Assembly: GCA_020310875.1 (NCBI GenBank)
Contig: CM035406.1
Coordinates: 227,144,942 to 227,208,941 of the forward strand
Length of the DNA stretch: 64,000 bases
Reading direction: 5' to 3'
Source of the DNA: Ceratopteris richardii
Lineage: Eukaryota > Streptophyta > Polypodiopsida > Polypodiales > Pteridaceae
Numbering within the stretch: position 1 is the stretch's first letter; every line of letters begins with the position of its first letter. Position numbers and translations under genes: made by a program. Below, in pieces: positions 1-10,267 of the stretch. The notes under the pieces are model-generated. The model searched no databases and was not told the DNA's origin. It saw only the letters and a list, made by a program, of their open reading frames with translations.

Positions 1-787
1 CGTTCACCTTAATCTTGTTTCTAACAGCCATCAATGGCTCTACACTGATCATCCTCAATGGAGGGGGTAGCTCCAGAACTGTGGGTAGTGGTACTTAATT
101 CTTGTACATGATATAACTAAAAGGTGCATCACAATCAGAGATTCACTAGATTTGGAATATGAAAAGCATTAACAAACGCTTAGATTTGAGTTGAGGGGGA
201 GATCTCTAAGAATCCATGGGCTAAGCTGTTATGCTTAATACATAGAGAAAAGAAAACTTAAGATAAAGACTAAGTTTTTATTGATTTTACCTGATCCACA
301 AGAAATAATCAAACTTGGAATAGGAGTATCCAAGTTACTGTGATTGGAACTACAATTAGAGGGAGGAGAATATGTTTCTCTCTCTGAAGTAAAGATTACT
401 AACTGGGTGTGATACCACAGTGAAGGGTTACTTCTAAGCAAGTATTTGAGGAATCACATTCTACCTTTCCAATAATTATCATGGGGCTTGCTTGAAAACC
501 TACTCAAAACACCAATAGAAAAACTTATCTTTGCTCGTGTTACTCAAATCACCAATAAAAATTATTTTTTGTTCTAGTATACCTTCCAATGTTCATTAGT
601 GCTAATGTATCCACAATGGTCAATCTTGCACTAACCGTGATGAGTGTAGGTATTTCTTTAGATTCAATCATATTGAATGATTTCAAAATCTCCTATGCAT
701 AATTCATCTAAGAGATGAAGATCATGTTGATATATTTTGGTAGTGATATGTGTGTACACACTTAGGACCGTTGGTGGCACATTTTCC
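1..787. other. Left-edge sequence, no gene recognised
   Basis: This stretch is AT-rich and has no long open frame. The longest reading (minus, 441-235, 68 codons) ends in a Ser/Pro-rich peptide and matches no family I recognise. The stretch should hold the rest of the E1 3' LTR if the copia element had simply inserted there. Comparison with the intact E1 5' LTR (20132-21990) shows no match, so this flank is something else, perhaps part of an older transposon. Confidence 0.4.
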
Positions 788-913
788 CTCTTTAGGAGGT
801 TTTTTTTTCATGGCTTATATGTATGCCTATATCTTTAATGGGTCACTTATCTTTGTACATTCACTTGGTAATTCATTATGTATTGTGTTCTACTCCAAGC
901 TTCTTCTTCTTCC
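788..913 (+). repeat. Inverted copia LTR fragment
   Basis: This segment matches the minus strand of the copia LTR at about 4190-4330. Both contain 'acttatctttgtacattc', a GTGTT/CTCCAAGC block and the 'cttcttcttcttcc' run. It is therefore in the opposite orientation to the LTR at 4156-4344, although both should be direct repeats if they belonged to one normal element. The two copies differ at many positions, so the event is old. The segment runs directly into reverse transcriptase sequence at about 914. Confidence 0.7.
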
Positions 914-2558
914 TTGTGCTTTCCATCAGGCTTACGCTTCAGCATGTAAACCCACTTAGTGCCAATGGCCTTCTTGCTAGGAGGCAAGTCACATAAAGAC
1001 CAAGAACCATTCTTCATTATAGCATCATACTCAGATTGCATAGCAGCCATCCAATTTTTTGAATTTTGTGCTTCGTCAAATGAAACAGGCTCATTCTCAT
1101 CACAAAGACTAGATGTAGCCATAGCATAGAAATCTGATGCAAAAGAGGCACTATGAGAGCCTAATCGAGTACGATATGACAGAGGTGCATCTAATTTGCT
1201 GTCACGCAAAGTATGCACCAACCATTTTGGCATAGTTTTTGCCTCCTCAATGTCAGCTCTCTCATCAACAAGTGCATCATGTAAATCTGCATCAGAAATG
1301 GGATGATCTGCATCATCACATGAAACCTGCAAAGGTTGAGAAGTTGCCTCATTAGGACCAACACTAGACTGTCCACCTCTAAAAAGAGGCAGCAAAGTAT
1401 CATACATGTCTTTGGAGCTAACAGATGTCTTCTTAGTACATGAAAGCATGGCTGAATAGCATCTTCCACAAAAACAACATCACAGCTAACCAGAATGTGT
1501 TTAGTCTATGGATGATATAGATGATAGCCTTTACTTTCAGAGCTGTACCCAACAAAAATACATTTCACTACTTTATCATCCAATTTTCTACGATGTTGTT
1601 CAGGCACTAATGCATATGTCAAACAACCAAAAACACGCAGATGAGCAACATATGGGTTGCGACCAAGCCAAGCCTCATATCGAGTGATAGACTGCAACAC
1701 TTTAGTGGGACACCTGTTAAGTACATATGCTGCACACATGATAACCTCAAGCCAGAAACTATGTGGTAAAGCCTGACTCTTGACCATACATCTTGCCATC
1801 TCCATGAGTGACCTGTTCTTTTTTTCAGCAACTCCATTCTGTTGAGGTGTATACGACATTGTACACTGGTGTTTTATCCCACCTTCAGCCAAAAATGCAT
1901 TAAAATCAGAAGACACATATCCCCCCCCTCGATCAGAATGGAGGGTGCCCATTTTACATGATGATAGATTTTCAGCCAAAACCAAAAATTGTTTGAAGCA
2001 CATGAACACTTCAAACTTTTCCTTCAATGGATATACCCATGCATGCCTGGAGAAATCATCGACGAAAGTCATGAAGTAGAGATAATTTCCAAAAGAAGGT
2101 GTCTGCATAGGACCACATACATCACTATGTACAAGCTGCAATTTTTGAGTAGCCCAAACTGAACCATCTTTTGGAAAGGAGGAATGCTACAATTTGCCCA
2201 AAATATAGCCTTCACAAACATGTTTTTCGGGTGCCTCAAGTTTGGGCAAAGAGGACACCATTTTAGATTTCTGCAGGCGTAGCAAACTAGCAAAATTCAG
2301 ATGACCAAAGCGTGCATGCCAAAGCTTTGCATCTGAGATAGCCTGAGAATCATGTACTGCACATGCCAATTCCTTTACAGATCTTTCATAGTCTATGAGC
2401 TTATACAACCCATGACATAAAATGCCAGAAGCAATAATCACATCGCAATTTGATAGATCATGAACTGTACATCTGTCATCAACAAATTTCACAACCAAGC
2501 CAATCTTGACTAATGCAGAAACTGATAATAGATTTTTCTTGATCCGTGGCACAAACAA
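914..2558 (-). pseudogene. Copia pol: GAG-pre-integrase, integrase, partial RT
   Basis: The upper part (2558-2187) holds the GAG-pre-integrase motif LWHARFGHLNFASL. Integrase follows (2141-1506). Its catalytic D,D,E can be seen in HSDVCGP, LHSDRGGGY and NGVAEKKN, and the C-terminal part has VFGCLTYALVP and KCIFVGYS. The last part (1449-914) reaches the start of the RT domain (NGSWSLCDLPPSKKAIGTKW, then KRKPDGK) and then changes into LTR-derived codons. Frame changes occur near 2180 and 1500. Mature pol would supply protease, integrase and RT for cDNA synthesis and insertion. This copy is a remnant. Confidence 0.85.
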
Positions 2559-2699
2559 AGCATCTCACAAAGTGAAAGAACTACCAACAGCAGTACTCAA
2601 AATGATCTTACCAACCCCCATAACAGGATAAGAGGAGTTGTTGGCCCATGTAACAGTATTCCCTATAGGGGCAAGCTCGAGTGAAGAGAAGAAACTGTG

Positions 2700-3800
2700 C
2701 TACGAGGTAATAGGTTTGGTCGCCCCACTCTCAAAGTAACAAAGATCTGAGTCTACTGCAGACATGCAATGCTCATGAGAAGATGGGTCAAAACTAAAAA
2801 CAGTAGTAAATGCCCATTCTTCTTCCTGCACAAGGTTAGCAGACTCTGTTTTTGGTGTAGAGGCTTCTGCAACAACCATTCCAGCCTCTTTCTTCTTTGC
2901 CTCTTTAGCAGCCACTTTTGGACAGTTCTTTATGATATGATCATTTCCTTTACAGTACTTGCAAAACATTTTCTTTGTATCTTTGTCTTCCCTCTTCGAT
3001 TGTGCAGAATGAGCAAATTTCTGCTTACTAGTTGAAGAGCTCCATTTTCCTTTGCCCTTCTGACTAGCCAAGAAAGCTTGATCTGCAACATGCATAATGG
3101 ACCTGTTCTATCTAGACTGATCTTCCTGCAATAGAACAGAGACTAACTCCTCAAATGACAAGGCATTTGGATTGCCTTTAATCATCAACCAAAGAGTAGA
3201 AGCAAAACTTTGATATGAATCAGGAAGACCATTGAGAACGGTCTGCACAAGTGAGCTATCTGGTATAACCTCATCAATAGAAATCAACTATTCCTTCAAG
3301 TCTTTGATCTTTGTTAGAAAAGTATCCATAGAATCACCTTCATTCATGTTCTCACTCTCCAATTTTTTTCCAAGGTAAGCAACACGAGCCGCATTCCTAG
3401 CTTCGTACAATGTGGTAAGTGTATCCCAAGCATCCTTAGCTGTTCTGCAAGAGGGAATGTGAGGAATAATGGCACGTTTGACAGAGAAAGCTATCAATGC
3501 ATGTGCCTAGGCATCTCCGCCATCCCAACAAATTTGCTCTGTAGTAGGTGCAGTAGAAATCGAAGCAGGAACAGGAATATGTAGAATATCATCATCTTTG
3601 ACACCTTCTGCATCAGCTTAAGTACCTGCAGTTGTAACAGTTGCAGGTGTGATACGACGTTTTTCAACACCCTGCACAATGTTCTACAATTCTTTTGCAA
3701 CCAATACATGTCGCATCATATAAGCCCATAACGGGTAGTTGGTACCATCCAACTTATCCTCAACATCCAACATACGAAATACATCACTGCTTTCAGCCAT
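2700..3800 (-). pseudogene. Copia gag with CCHC zinc knuckle and protease start
   Basis: The probable start codon is at 3800-3798, opening MAESSDVF..LDGTNYPLWA, the usual copia gag N-terminus. The UBN2-type gag core is at 3497-3288 (TAKDAWDTLTTLYEARN). A zinc knuckle CKYCKGNDHIIKNC lies near 2970-2930. The protease active-site region is at the 3' end as ESGAT, where the family has DSGAT, so the catalytic Asp is replaced by Glu. Stops interrupt the frame near 3684, 3620 and 3510 and again around 3290-3100. Gag would form the virus-like particle; this copy cannot make a full protein. Confidence 0.85.
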
Positions 3801-4138
3801 GGTCGATGACTAAAATACCTTGATGTAGAAAATTGACTCTATCTCAAAAAGTTGAACGCAAATGCTCACACGAGTTCTGCTAAACCTATAGCAGACTTTG
3901 AGACGCTTATATTGGCAAACCAAAACAGGTATATACCTTTGGCACAAAAAGATGAAATAGCTTGCACAAGCGCTGCGATAGTGCGTTCAGAGGCTGAAAC
4001 GAGCTCAGATCGCAATCTCGGCACCACAGAGTGAAGTAGTTTTGATCTCTAAAACACTTTGAATATGGTCACCAAATTTTGTGCAAATCTGAGACTGCAG
4101 CCGGAGAGGTGTAGACGACAGCCTAGATGAAGCAGTGA

Positions 4139-4153
4139 CCTACTCTGATACCA
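4139..4153 (-). promoter_or_regulatory. Copia primer binding site (tRNA-iMet type)
   Basis: The minus strand reads TGGTATCAGAGTAGG two bases after the LTR end CCAACA. TGGTATCAGAG is the standard plant copia site complementary to the 3' end of initiator tRNA-Met. It fixes the LTR boundary at 4156 and the orientation of the element. Confidence 0.85.
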
Positions 4154-4155
4154 AT

Positions 4156-4344
4156 TGTTGGAGTTAGATGTCTACGAAAGCACTTGAACAGCACAAGGAA
4201 GAAGAAGAAGCTTGGAGCACAACACACAATACTGAATGTATTACTAGAGAATGTACAAAGATAAGTAGCTCATTAGGGCAATAGGTGTATGTACAAGCTA
4301 GGGAAAAAAAAAACTCTTAAAGAGGGAAAAAAAAACCTCAGACA
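4156..4344 (-). repeat. Copia 5' LTR, 189 bp
   Basis: On the plus strand the segment runs from TGTTGGAGTT to CCTCAGACA, so in element orientation it begins TGTC and ends AACA, the expected TG..CA. The inner boundary is set by the primer site. The outer boundary is set where homology to the E1 LTR begins (ATCAAATCCC, matching 21996 onward). An intact partner LTR in direct orientation is not present; only an inverted fragment exists at 788-913. Confidence 0.65.
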
Positions 4345-5582
4345 ATCAAATCCCTTGTGCCTCCTCTTTCTTCCAATAGCCTCTCTATGCACCTGTGCAC
4401 ACCTGCCCTGTCAAAATGCTTCTCCGGCTGCTTCTTGTTCTCCTTTTTTTTCCTCCAGCTCTTTTCTTTTGAACTTCCCTCTACCTGCGTAGACAAAAAC
4501 ACAGAAAAAACAAAAAAACTTCCCTCTGAAAATAAGTAGTCACTCCAGAGCTAGTGCTTCAGTTTTGTTCCTCTCCCCCCCTCGAGCGATTCTGAACCAT
4601 TCACTTTGCGAGAGTTCAACTTTCCTTTCTGTTCCCCTCCTTCCACGAGCTCCTGTTTTTTTCCTTTTGGTCCCTAGAATGTGCCCCCAACAAGGCCCTA
4701 TGCTTCCCTCGTTCCCCTTCTCCTTTGTCACTCTGGAGCCTCCAATTTCACATCGTTTCCTTGCTTATGAAACCAAACGTTCCATGACCTGGACTGTACC
4801 ATCCGTCAGACCTGAGTTAACCAATGGTGCAAGTCTATAGCATGGTTCCAAGCTCTTAGCATCGAAGAGTCCCCCAACACCATCACGAAAACTTCCATAA
4901 ACTAGCTGACTATCCCCTTTTTCAGCTCGTCACCTACATAGACATAGGAAAAACAGAGTGAGCCCCCTCTCCTCTTCGTCTTCTTCACCAGAAAATATCT
5001 TTCCCGAGCCCGTAAGTGAGAGAGAGCGAGAGGAAAAAAAAAGAGGGAGAGAGAGGAGAGGGAGAATTAATTCTTTCTTTTTTCTTCTCCACTCCCCCCA
5101 CTCACCCACCACTCTGACACACCACTACCCCCCCACACGCACACCTGCACACATTTTTTTGCATTATTTTATTATTTTATTGTTTTATATTTTTTTTCTT
5201 TTTCCCTAAACATATACGAGAACAAAAATGTATACATACAAATACACGATAATTACACAAATAACAAAAATGTAGATAACTCATTCGAGTGGAACACATT
5301 AGCCAATGAAAATACAGTAATCAAAGAGTTCACCAATTTGAAATTTTGCTTCTTTCGACATATAGGTTCTTCTCTGCCATCTCTGCTCGCAAAGCTGAAT
5401 TCATTTCATAATCGAATACCAAATTCTCATACCATTACCTCCTCCGAGCCACATCAATTACTCATAGTTTATTACCATCGATAAACAACTTTCCTTGCAA
5501 AAAACACCTGCAATCAAAAGGGTTACTCTGCAAAATGGAAGCATATTTGTGCCCAAAAAACCAACAATATATACAGCTAACA
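4345..5582 (-). repeat. E1 3' LTR (truncated)
   Basis: This segment is the near-identical counterpart of 21994-23228. It begins in element orientation with TGTTAGCTGTATATATTG right after the polypurine tract and breaks off at 4345 against the copia LTR, so about 2 kb of its 3' part is missing. It contains a GA/AG-rich patch at 5019-5070 and T-rich runs. ORFs within it are chance readings of pyrimidine-rich DNA. Confidence 0.85.
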
Positions 5583-5600
5583 TACTCCCCTCCACTTATT
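5583..5600 (-). promoter_or_regulatory. E1 polypurine tract
   Basis: The minus strand reads AAGTGGAGGGGAGTA immediately before TGTTAGC, the start of the 3' LTR. A purine run here is the plus-strand primer of LTR elements. The same arrangement (AAGAAAAGGGGAGTA then TGTTAGC) is seen in E2 at 16776-16790. Confidence 0.8.
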
Positions 5601-7703
5601 TGCAACGTTGTCCTCGACGAGCAATATGAGATGCTTCCATGTTCCTTCAAAAACAATCAAGTTATGTGCACAAAAACTTTGATCCAATTAACCTTACCCT
5701 TTTTTTTTTTGGCTTCCACTCCTCTCTTCAAGTCATCTGTGCAAGAAATCTGCTACTCAACAAAAATATTAGTAATACCAAAAAACATCAACCAAAAAGC
5801 ATGTCAATACAACACAGCAATGATCATGCAGACCAGAATAATGTGTCAATGCAGACTTGGTTCTACTGTGATTTCCCATTTTATCATGCTATCGAGTCTC
5901 GACCTCTCCAATTTTTGTATTTGACTTCCCCCTGATTCATATCGTTTCTTTCCAAGCTTTTATATCTCTCTCGTGTTTACCATTCCCTTTTCACCTAAAC
6001 CCTCTTCTCTCATTTTCCTTTTTCTTTGCTCTCTTCTTTACTCGTCAATTGAGTCCAACTTTTCAACTTTCTAGTAGTCCATTCACTTCTCTCTGAAGAT
6101 ATTTTGACCATGCATGCACATCAGCAAGGACCACTCAGGTCTAACCTGGGTTTACTTGCACAAAACTGCTCGTCCTCGATGTGATTCAAGACTTCACAAG
6201 TTGTTGCACAACCTAAGGTTCGAAGTGCACGACCTTCAAGAGGCTCACAAACAAACAAGATAACTAGCACGATTAGATCTGTCAAGTCCAAGTCTTCTAT
6301 AGACGTGAAGCGAACTAGATTTCAGCCAAGCCTGAGCTTTGATTTGACATGCTTCATTAGGAGTCTGCATTAGCCCATATCCCCACGACACATAAACACT
6401 TGTTCCCATGCAGGCATCATGCCCTCTCCTCTCTTTTGTCCCCCCTCGAGCGAGAAATTTCTTTTTCTTTTTCTTTTTTTTTCTTTTTATCTATTTATTT
6501 ACGCACGATGCACAACACTAGCCCTATGCAAAACGGACGTCAGCTCGTGGCTTTCACCACCCGGCCAAAGTGACTCCACCCACCTATCGGCCCACATAGG
6601 TGCATAGCCACATATAGGTCGGGCCTACAGTGAAACTAGCGTCAGCTCGTGGCCTCGATCACCCAATCAAGGTCATTCCACCCACCTACTAGCCCACTGC
6701 AGTGCACCGACAACACACACATATACACAATTATTTCTTTTTTGTGTTTTTTTTTTTCAATTCCAAGGTCTCAAGAATTAGGAGACAGAAGAAAGGGCTT
6801 TGTTTCCCGACCATCCCAACACACCACATACATGTATCCCCCCATGGACATCTTGATGAAGCATATCATCTCTCTTCCGCTACTTGAGCTAAAATCCAAC
6901 CACTACACTCTATGGTCAACTCTTTCCCTTAAGACCCGCACATACTAACCATCTCATCAATTTGCAACCTCAGAAAGTGTCACTTGGTCTCCTACATTTG
7001 CAACACAACTCGATCTGTCTATCAGCACACCTCAGACTTGTAATTCTAATGAAGTCAACCCTGGTTAGACCTAAGCTATCTTTGCCAATGGCATACCTAA
7101 TCAAACACATACTACCATGAATCCACTTTTTTTTTTTCTCAAGTTCTTCACTCAGTCTCTTCCAATTCTCAAGCTTTTCGCTCTCTAAATGAACTTTCCC
7201 CTCCACTTGTATTCGTTCTCGATATTTTCTAATGCTCTCTCTCTTTTTTTTTTCCTCCATCTACTCTCATCTCTTCGACTCATATTTGACCACCTCAATC
7301 ATCACCTCATTTTTTTCTACTGCCTTCATCCTTTCCATCAGCTTCCTCATTCATTTCTCCCAACAAGGCATTGGCTTGCGAACACTAGATAGGATCCCAC
7401 CCCTTTCAAGCTTCATCTCCCTCTTCGTCAGAAACCACCCCTTGCCCTAACTTCCCGAATCCACGGTCCACCCCATTCCAAACCTTCTCCAAAACCACCC
7501 CTAACAAAAGAATCATCACCTCACAAACCGCTCATGTCCATGCCTTACAAACTCAATCCATCCTACTCTAGTGTTGCAACGCCAACATGCCACTGAGGAA
7601 AAGGCACACTCATCAATTCATTATCAATATCCTTCATCCTCTCTTTATTTGCACTCGACACTCTAACATCCGTATCACTTCACCTTCACAAGCTCATAAC
7701 TCC
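5601..7703 (-). other. E1 internal untranslated region
   Basis: No coherent protein is seen here. The part at 5601-6640 is the inverted counterpart of E2 15590-16790. Shared marks include the block around 'cctcgacgagc' at 5610-5626 and 16750-16765, and the 'cccctcgagcgag' block at 6440 and 15857. The region is strongly pyrimidine-rich on the plus strand. A short Lys/Glu-rich minus reading (7260-6970) is probably the decayed end of the coiled-coil ORF. Confidence 0.65.
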
Positions 7704-8482
7704 CTACAAATATGCATCTTTTTCCAAATGAGCATCTTCTTCAAAACACGGGTTCATACGACACAACCACATAGTTCCCAATGTCTTCTTCTCTAAGTCG
7801 CTAACCCCATCATGCAAATCATAACATTTTTGTTCACGTTTGGCTATACCCTTACATTCTCTCTCTATCTCTTCGTACAAAGCATTCATCTGTTTTGAAA
7901 ATTTACCTTTTCGTACCACCCCTTCATCTATTGTGAGAGCATCTCCCCGACTAATTTCTTCGTCACATTTCCTTACACATTCATGCTTATTATGATCCAT
8001 TTGCTCAACAAGAGTCTTTGAACTCCCTTTTCTTTTCTCGCTTCCATCACCTAATTTTCCTTTACAATCTTTTCTAGAGTCTTTAGCTTCGGTTTTCTTG
8101 GGGATATTCTTCCTTGATGGTTCTGTCATATTTACCTTGCTAACCTTGACTTCTTGGGTAATTTTCCTTTTAATCTCACTTCCACCTCCCTTTCTTTTTT
8201 GACTCCCACACACTCGATCTCCATTAACTTCTTCTCTAGATCTTGATTCGTTCTTAGTCCTACATTCCTTTGACTCAACATGTCGAGAACCCAATTTCTC
8301 TCCCTTTTCTTTTGATGCTACCTTTTCTATTTTTGTCCTTTCCCAAATTTGTACCTTTTCCATCAACACTTCAACTTTTCGTTCTAATTCTTCGCGTTTC
8401 TCTGTTTCACTCACTATTTTCTCTCTTTGGATTTTTCAATCAATTTCCCATCTCTTAATCGACTCTCGAAATCCTTCATTTT
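7704..8482 (-). pseudogene. E1 coiled-coil ORF, distal part
   Basis: The minus reading continues the gag frame past stops at about 8481 and 8430. It is rich in Glu, Lys and Arg with heptad-like spacing (ETEKREELERKVEVLMEKVQ), as in a long coiled coil. E2 carries an equivalent region at 14150-15190. The function is not known to me. A structural role next to gag is only a guess. It is broken by stops and cannot be translated as one protein. Confidence 0.6.
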
Positions 8483-8483
8483 C

Positions 8484-10125
8484 CTACACTAATTGATCTA
8501 TCCTTTTATTTTCTTTATCCCTTATATCTTGTGTATCCTTAAACCACTCATGAGCCACTCTCTCTATTTCCTTCACTTTTTCTTCATGTTGTAACCTAAC
8601 CTCTTTTTCTTGTGCCAACTCCCTCTCTAGGTGAGAAATTACATCTCTTAGCTTCTCCACGTCATGTTCTAATTGTTGGACTTTGCACGCAAACCCGACA
8701 TCTTCTTGGGAGTCACATTCCACTACATCAACAATTTTAGGCATTATGATCGCATTATTCTTGTGTCCATCTTTCTCCCTTGCAAGTATGGGTCCTCGCT
8801 TCTTGGGCTTCCCATCTTCACGCATTCTTTCTTCGCATAGGCTTGCTTGAGCTCGAGGTATCACTCCTACCTCTGGAATGCTTTGATTGACGACAAACTT
8901 TCTTCGTAGCTTTGTTTGCACTTTAAGTCTACACTCATCAAAAAATTCAACTTCCCTAAAGTTTGGACTAAGACAAGGGCTCATGGATATATCTTTCCTA
9001 GTGGGTTTTGCCACCCTTGCAATATACTCATCCTTTACATGTTCTCTTATCTCATCATATCCATTCATGGGAGCATCACTCCTCGATCCTCGTAAACTTA
9101 GGCATTCTCTAGCCATATGTCCTCTTTGATTACAACTCAAACAGACCAATCCCCTTAAGGTGAATTGCACTTTTTGTATATGTGGTCGTGGATTCCAGTT
9201 CATCCTTCTTTTCAGTATTCCATCTTCTTGATGGGCTTGAAGTACACCACCATTCCAATCATTTGCACCACACATCCTCTTTCTTTGCCATTCACCATTT
9301 GGTTGTAGTGTACTCGATTCTTGAGAACACTCGAATGCTCTCACATTCATAGACAAGCAAGTGGGATTGACTCTTGCAAATGTATCAGCTTTTAGCTTGT
9401 CTAAGAGCTCAACTCCCTTCTTCTCATTAACATCAACAAACATAGTGCTCTCTTGGTTTTCTTCTATGCTTCTTGTGTGTGGACTCAATTTATCTCTATG
9501 CAATCGAAGCACACATTGGACCTCTTCCTAGATCCTCGCCTCATGCTTTGCCTCTTCTACAATAGTCGGTCTCTGCAATCTAATATATTGTTCAACTTTC
9601 TCATCATGTAAACCCACAAGGAATCGTCTCTTCAAGGTCTCTCTATCAGGTGCACTGTTTCCCAACTTCCTCACAATGGTATCCATTCGATCAATGTATC
9701 TATCAATACTCTCGTTGGCCCCTTGTCATAAGTGGTCCAATTCTTCAGCTAGTCTCTCTTCAAAACCCAAACCCCTAAACGTCCTCAAGAAGTTAGTTTT
9801 TAGATCATCGTATGTTGTTCTCTCGTGCACACCCAAGTTTCCATACCATTCACTTGCATCACCTCTCAAAGTTGCTGGAAAAATACGCAATTTTCTATCC
9901 TCATCCACTATCTCGTGGGAACCACATATTAGCTCAAATAATTGAATGTGGTCATCGGGATCTTCATCGGGGGAGCCTAGAAAGCGTGTAAAGTCTCCAA
10001 GAGGAGTTGCGTGTCTCTCAACCATCTCTTTAATCAAGAACCAAGGCAATTGTGGGGTCGGATGGATATGCCACATAAGCGGGGCACCAAGCGAACCCAT
10101 AGCAATCTCTATGAGATGTGCTAAG
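8484..10125 (-). pseudogene. E1 gag: capsid domain, CCHC knuckle, coiled coil
   Basis: The reading begins just inside the primer site, in line with LGLAHLIE..GSLGAP, which E2 shares. A Retrotrans_gag (Ty3/gypsy capsid) domain follows at about 10030-9600, with motifs FLGSPDEDPDDHIQLFE, ASEWYGNL and YDDLKTNFLRTF. A zinc knuckle CLSCNQRGHMAREC lies near 9140-9095, then a coiled coil (about 8720-8490). In-frame stops lie at about 9723 and 9526. Gag would package the RNA and allow mobilisation by a pol-bearing relative. The gene ends without any pol, so E1 was non-autonomous even when intact. Confidence 0.8.
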
Positions 10126-10149
10126 CCAAGTCCCACCGTGCGTGCCAAA
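10126..10149 (-). promoter_or_regulatory. E1 primer binding site
   Basis: The minus strand reads TTTGGCACGCACGGTGGGAC directly after the LTR end (CCATCA). The same kind of site occurs in G2 (56738-56713, TTTTGGCACGCGCAGTGGGA), and a diverged version is found in E2 (TTTTGGTGCGTCTGCCGGGA). It is not the initiator-Met type; the priming tRNA was not identified. Confidence 0.7.
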
Positions 10150-10267
10150 TGATGGGCTTTTGTGAAGCCACAGAGAAGGTGTTTTTCCACCACTAATTTG
10201 CTTAGATTTCTATATTTGGGGAATCTTTACTCACCCTAAGCTTGCGAACATGCGCCAATGCACTCCT
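10150..10267 (-). repeat. E1 5' LTR, 3' end piece
   Basis: This 118-bp piece lies between the E1 primer site and the left end of E2. It is the end of the E1 5' LTR (ending ..ATCA in element orientation). It continues at 20132 once E2 and one copy of the CTCCT target site are removed. Confidence 0.8.
10263..10267. repeat. E2 target site duplication, left copy
   Basis: CTCCT sits directly before the TGTTAGCTCA start of the E2 5' LTR. The same five bases follow the 3' LTR at 20127-20131, as expected for LTR-element integrase. Confidence 0.93.

Larger units (their letters stand above)
788..4344 (-). mobile_element. Ty1/copia retrotransposon, degenerate
   Basis: Reading right to left on the minus strand, the order is LTR (4156-4344), a tRNA-iMet type primer site (4139-4153), gag (3800-2700), gag-pre-integrase and integrase (2558-1506), then the first part of reverse transcriptase (about 1449-914). 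This gag-PR-INT-RT order is diagnostic of copia. The RT stops after the TKWVY..KRKPDG motif. The rest of RT, RNase H and a correctly oriented 3' LTR are missing. Several in-frame stops and frame changes show that it is dead. It ends exactly where the E1 3' LTR becomes recognisable. Confidence 0.85.

Noticed and set aside
4156..5582. A single 1.4-kb copia LTR (TGTTGG..CTAACA) flanking the copia primer site
   Set aside because: The right 1.24 kb also occurs at 21994-23228 and starts at the polypurine tract of E1, so it is the E1 3' LTR. The copia LTR is only the first 189 bp.
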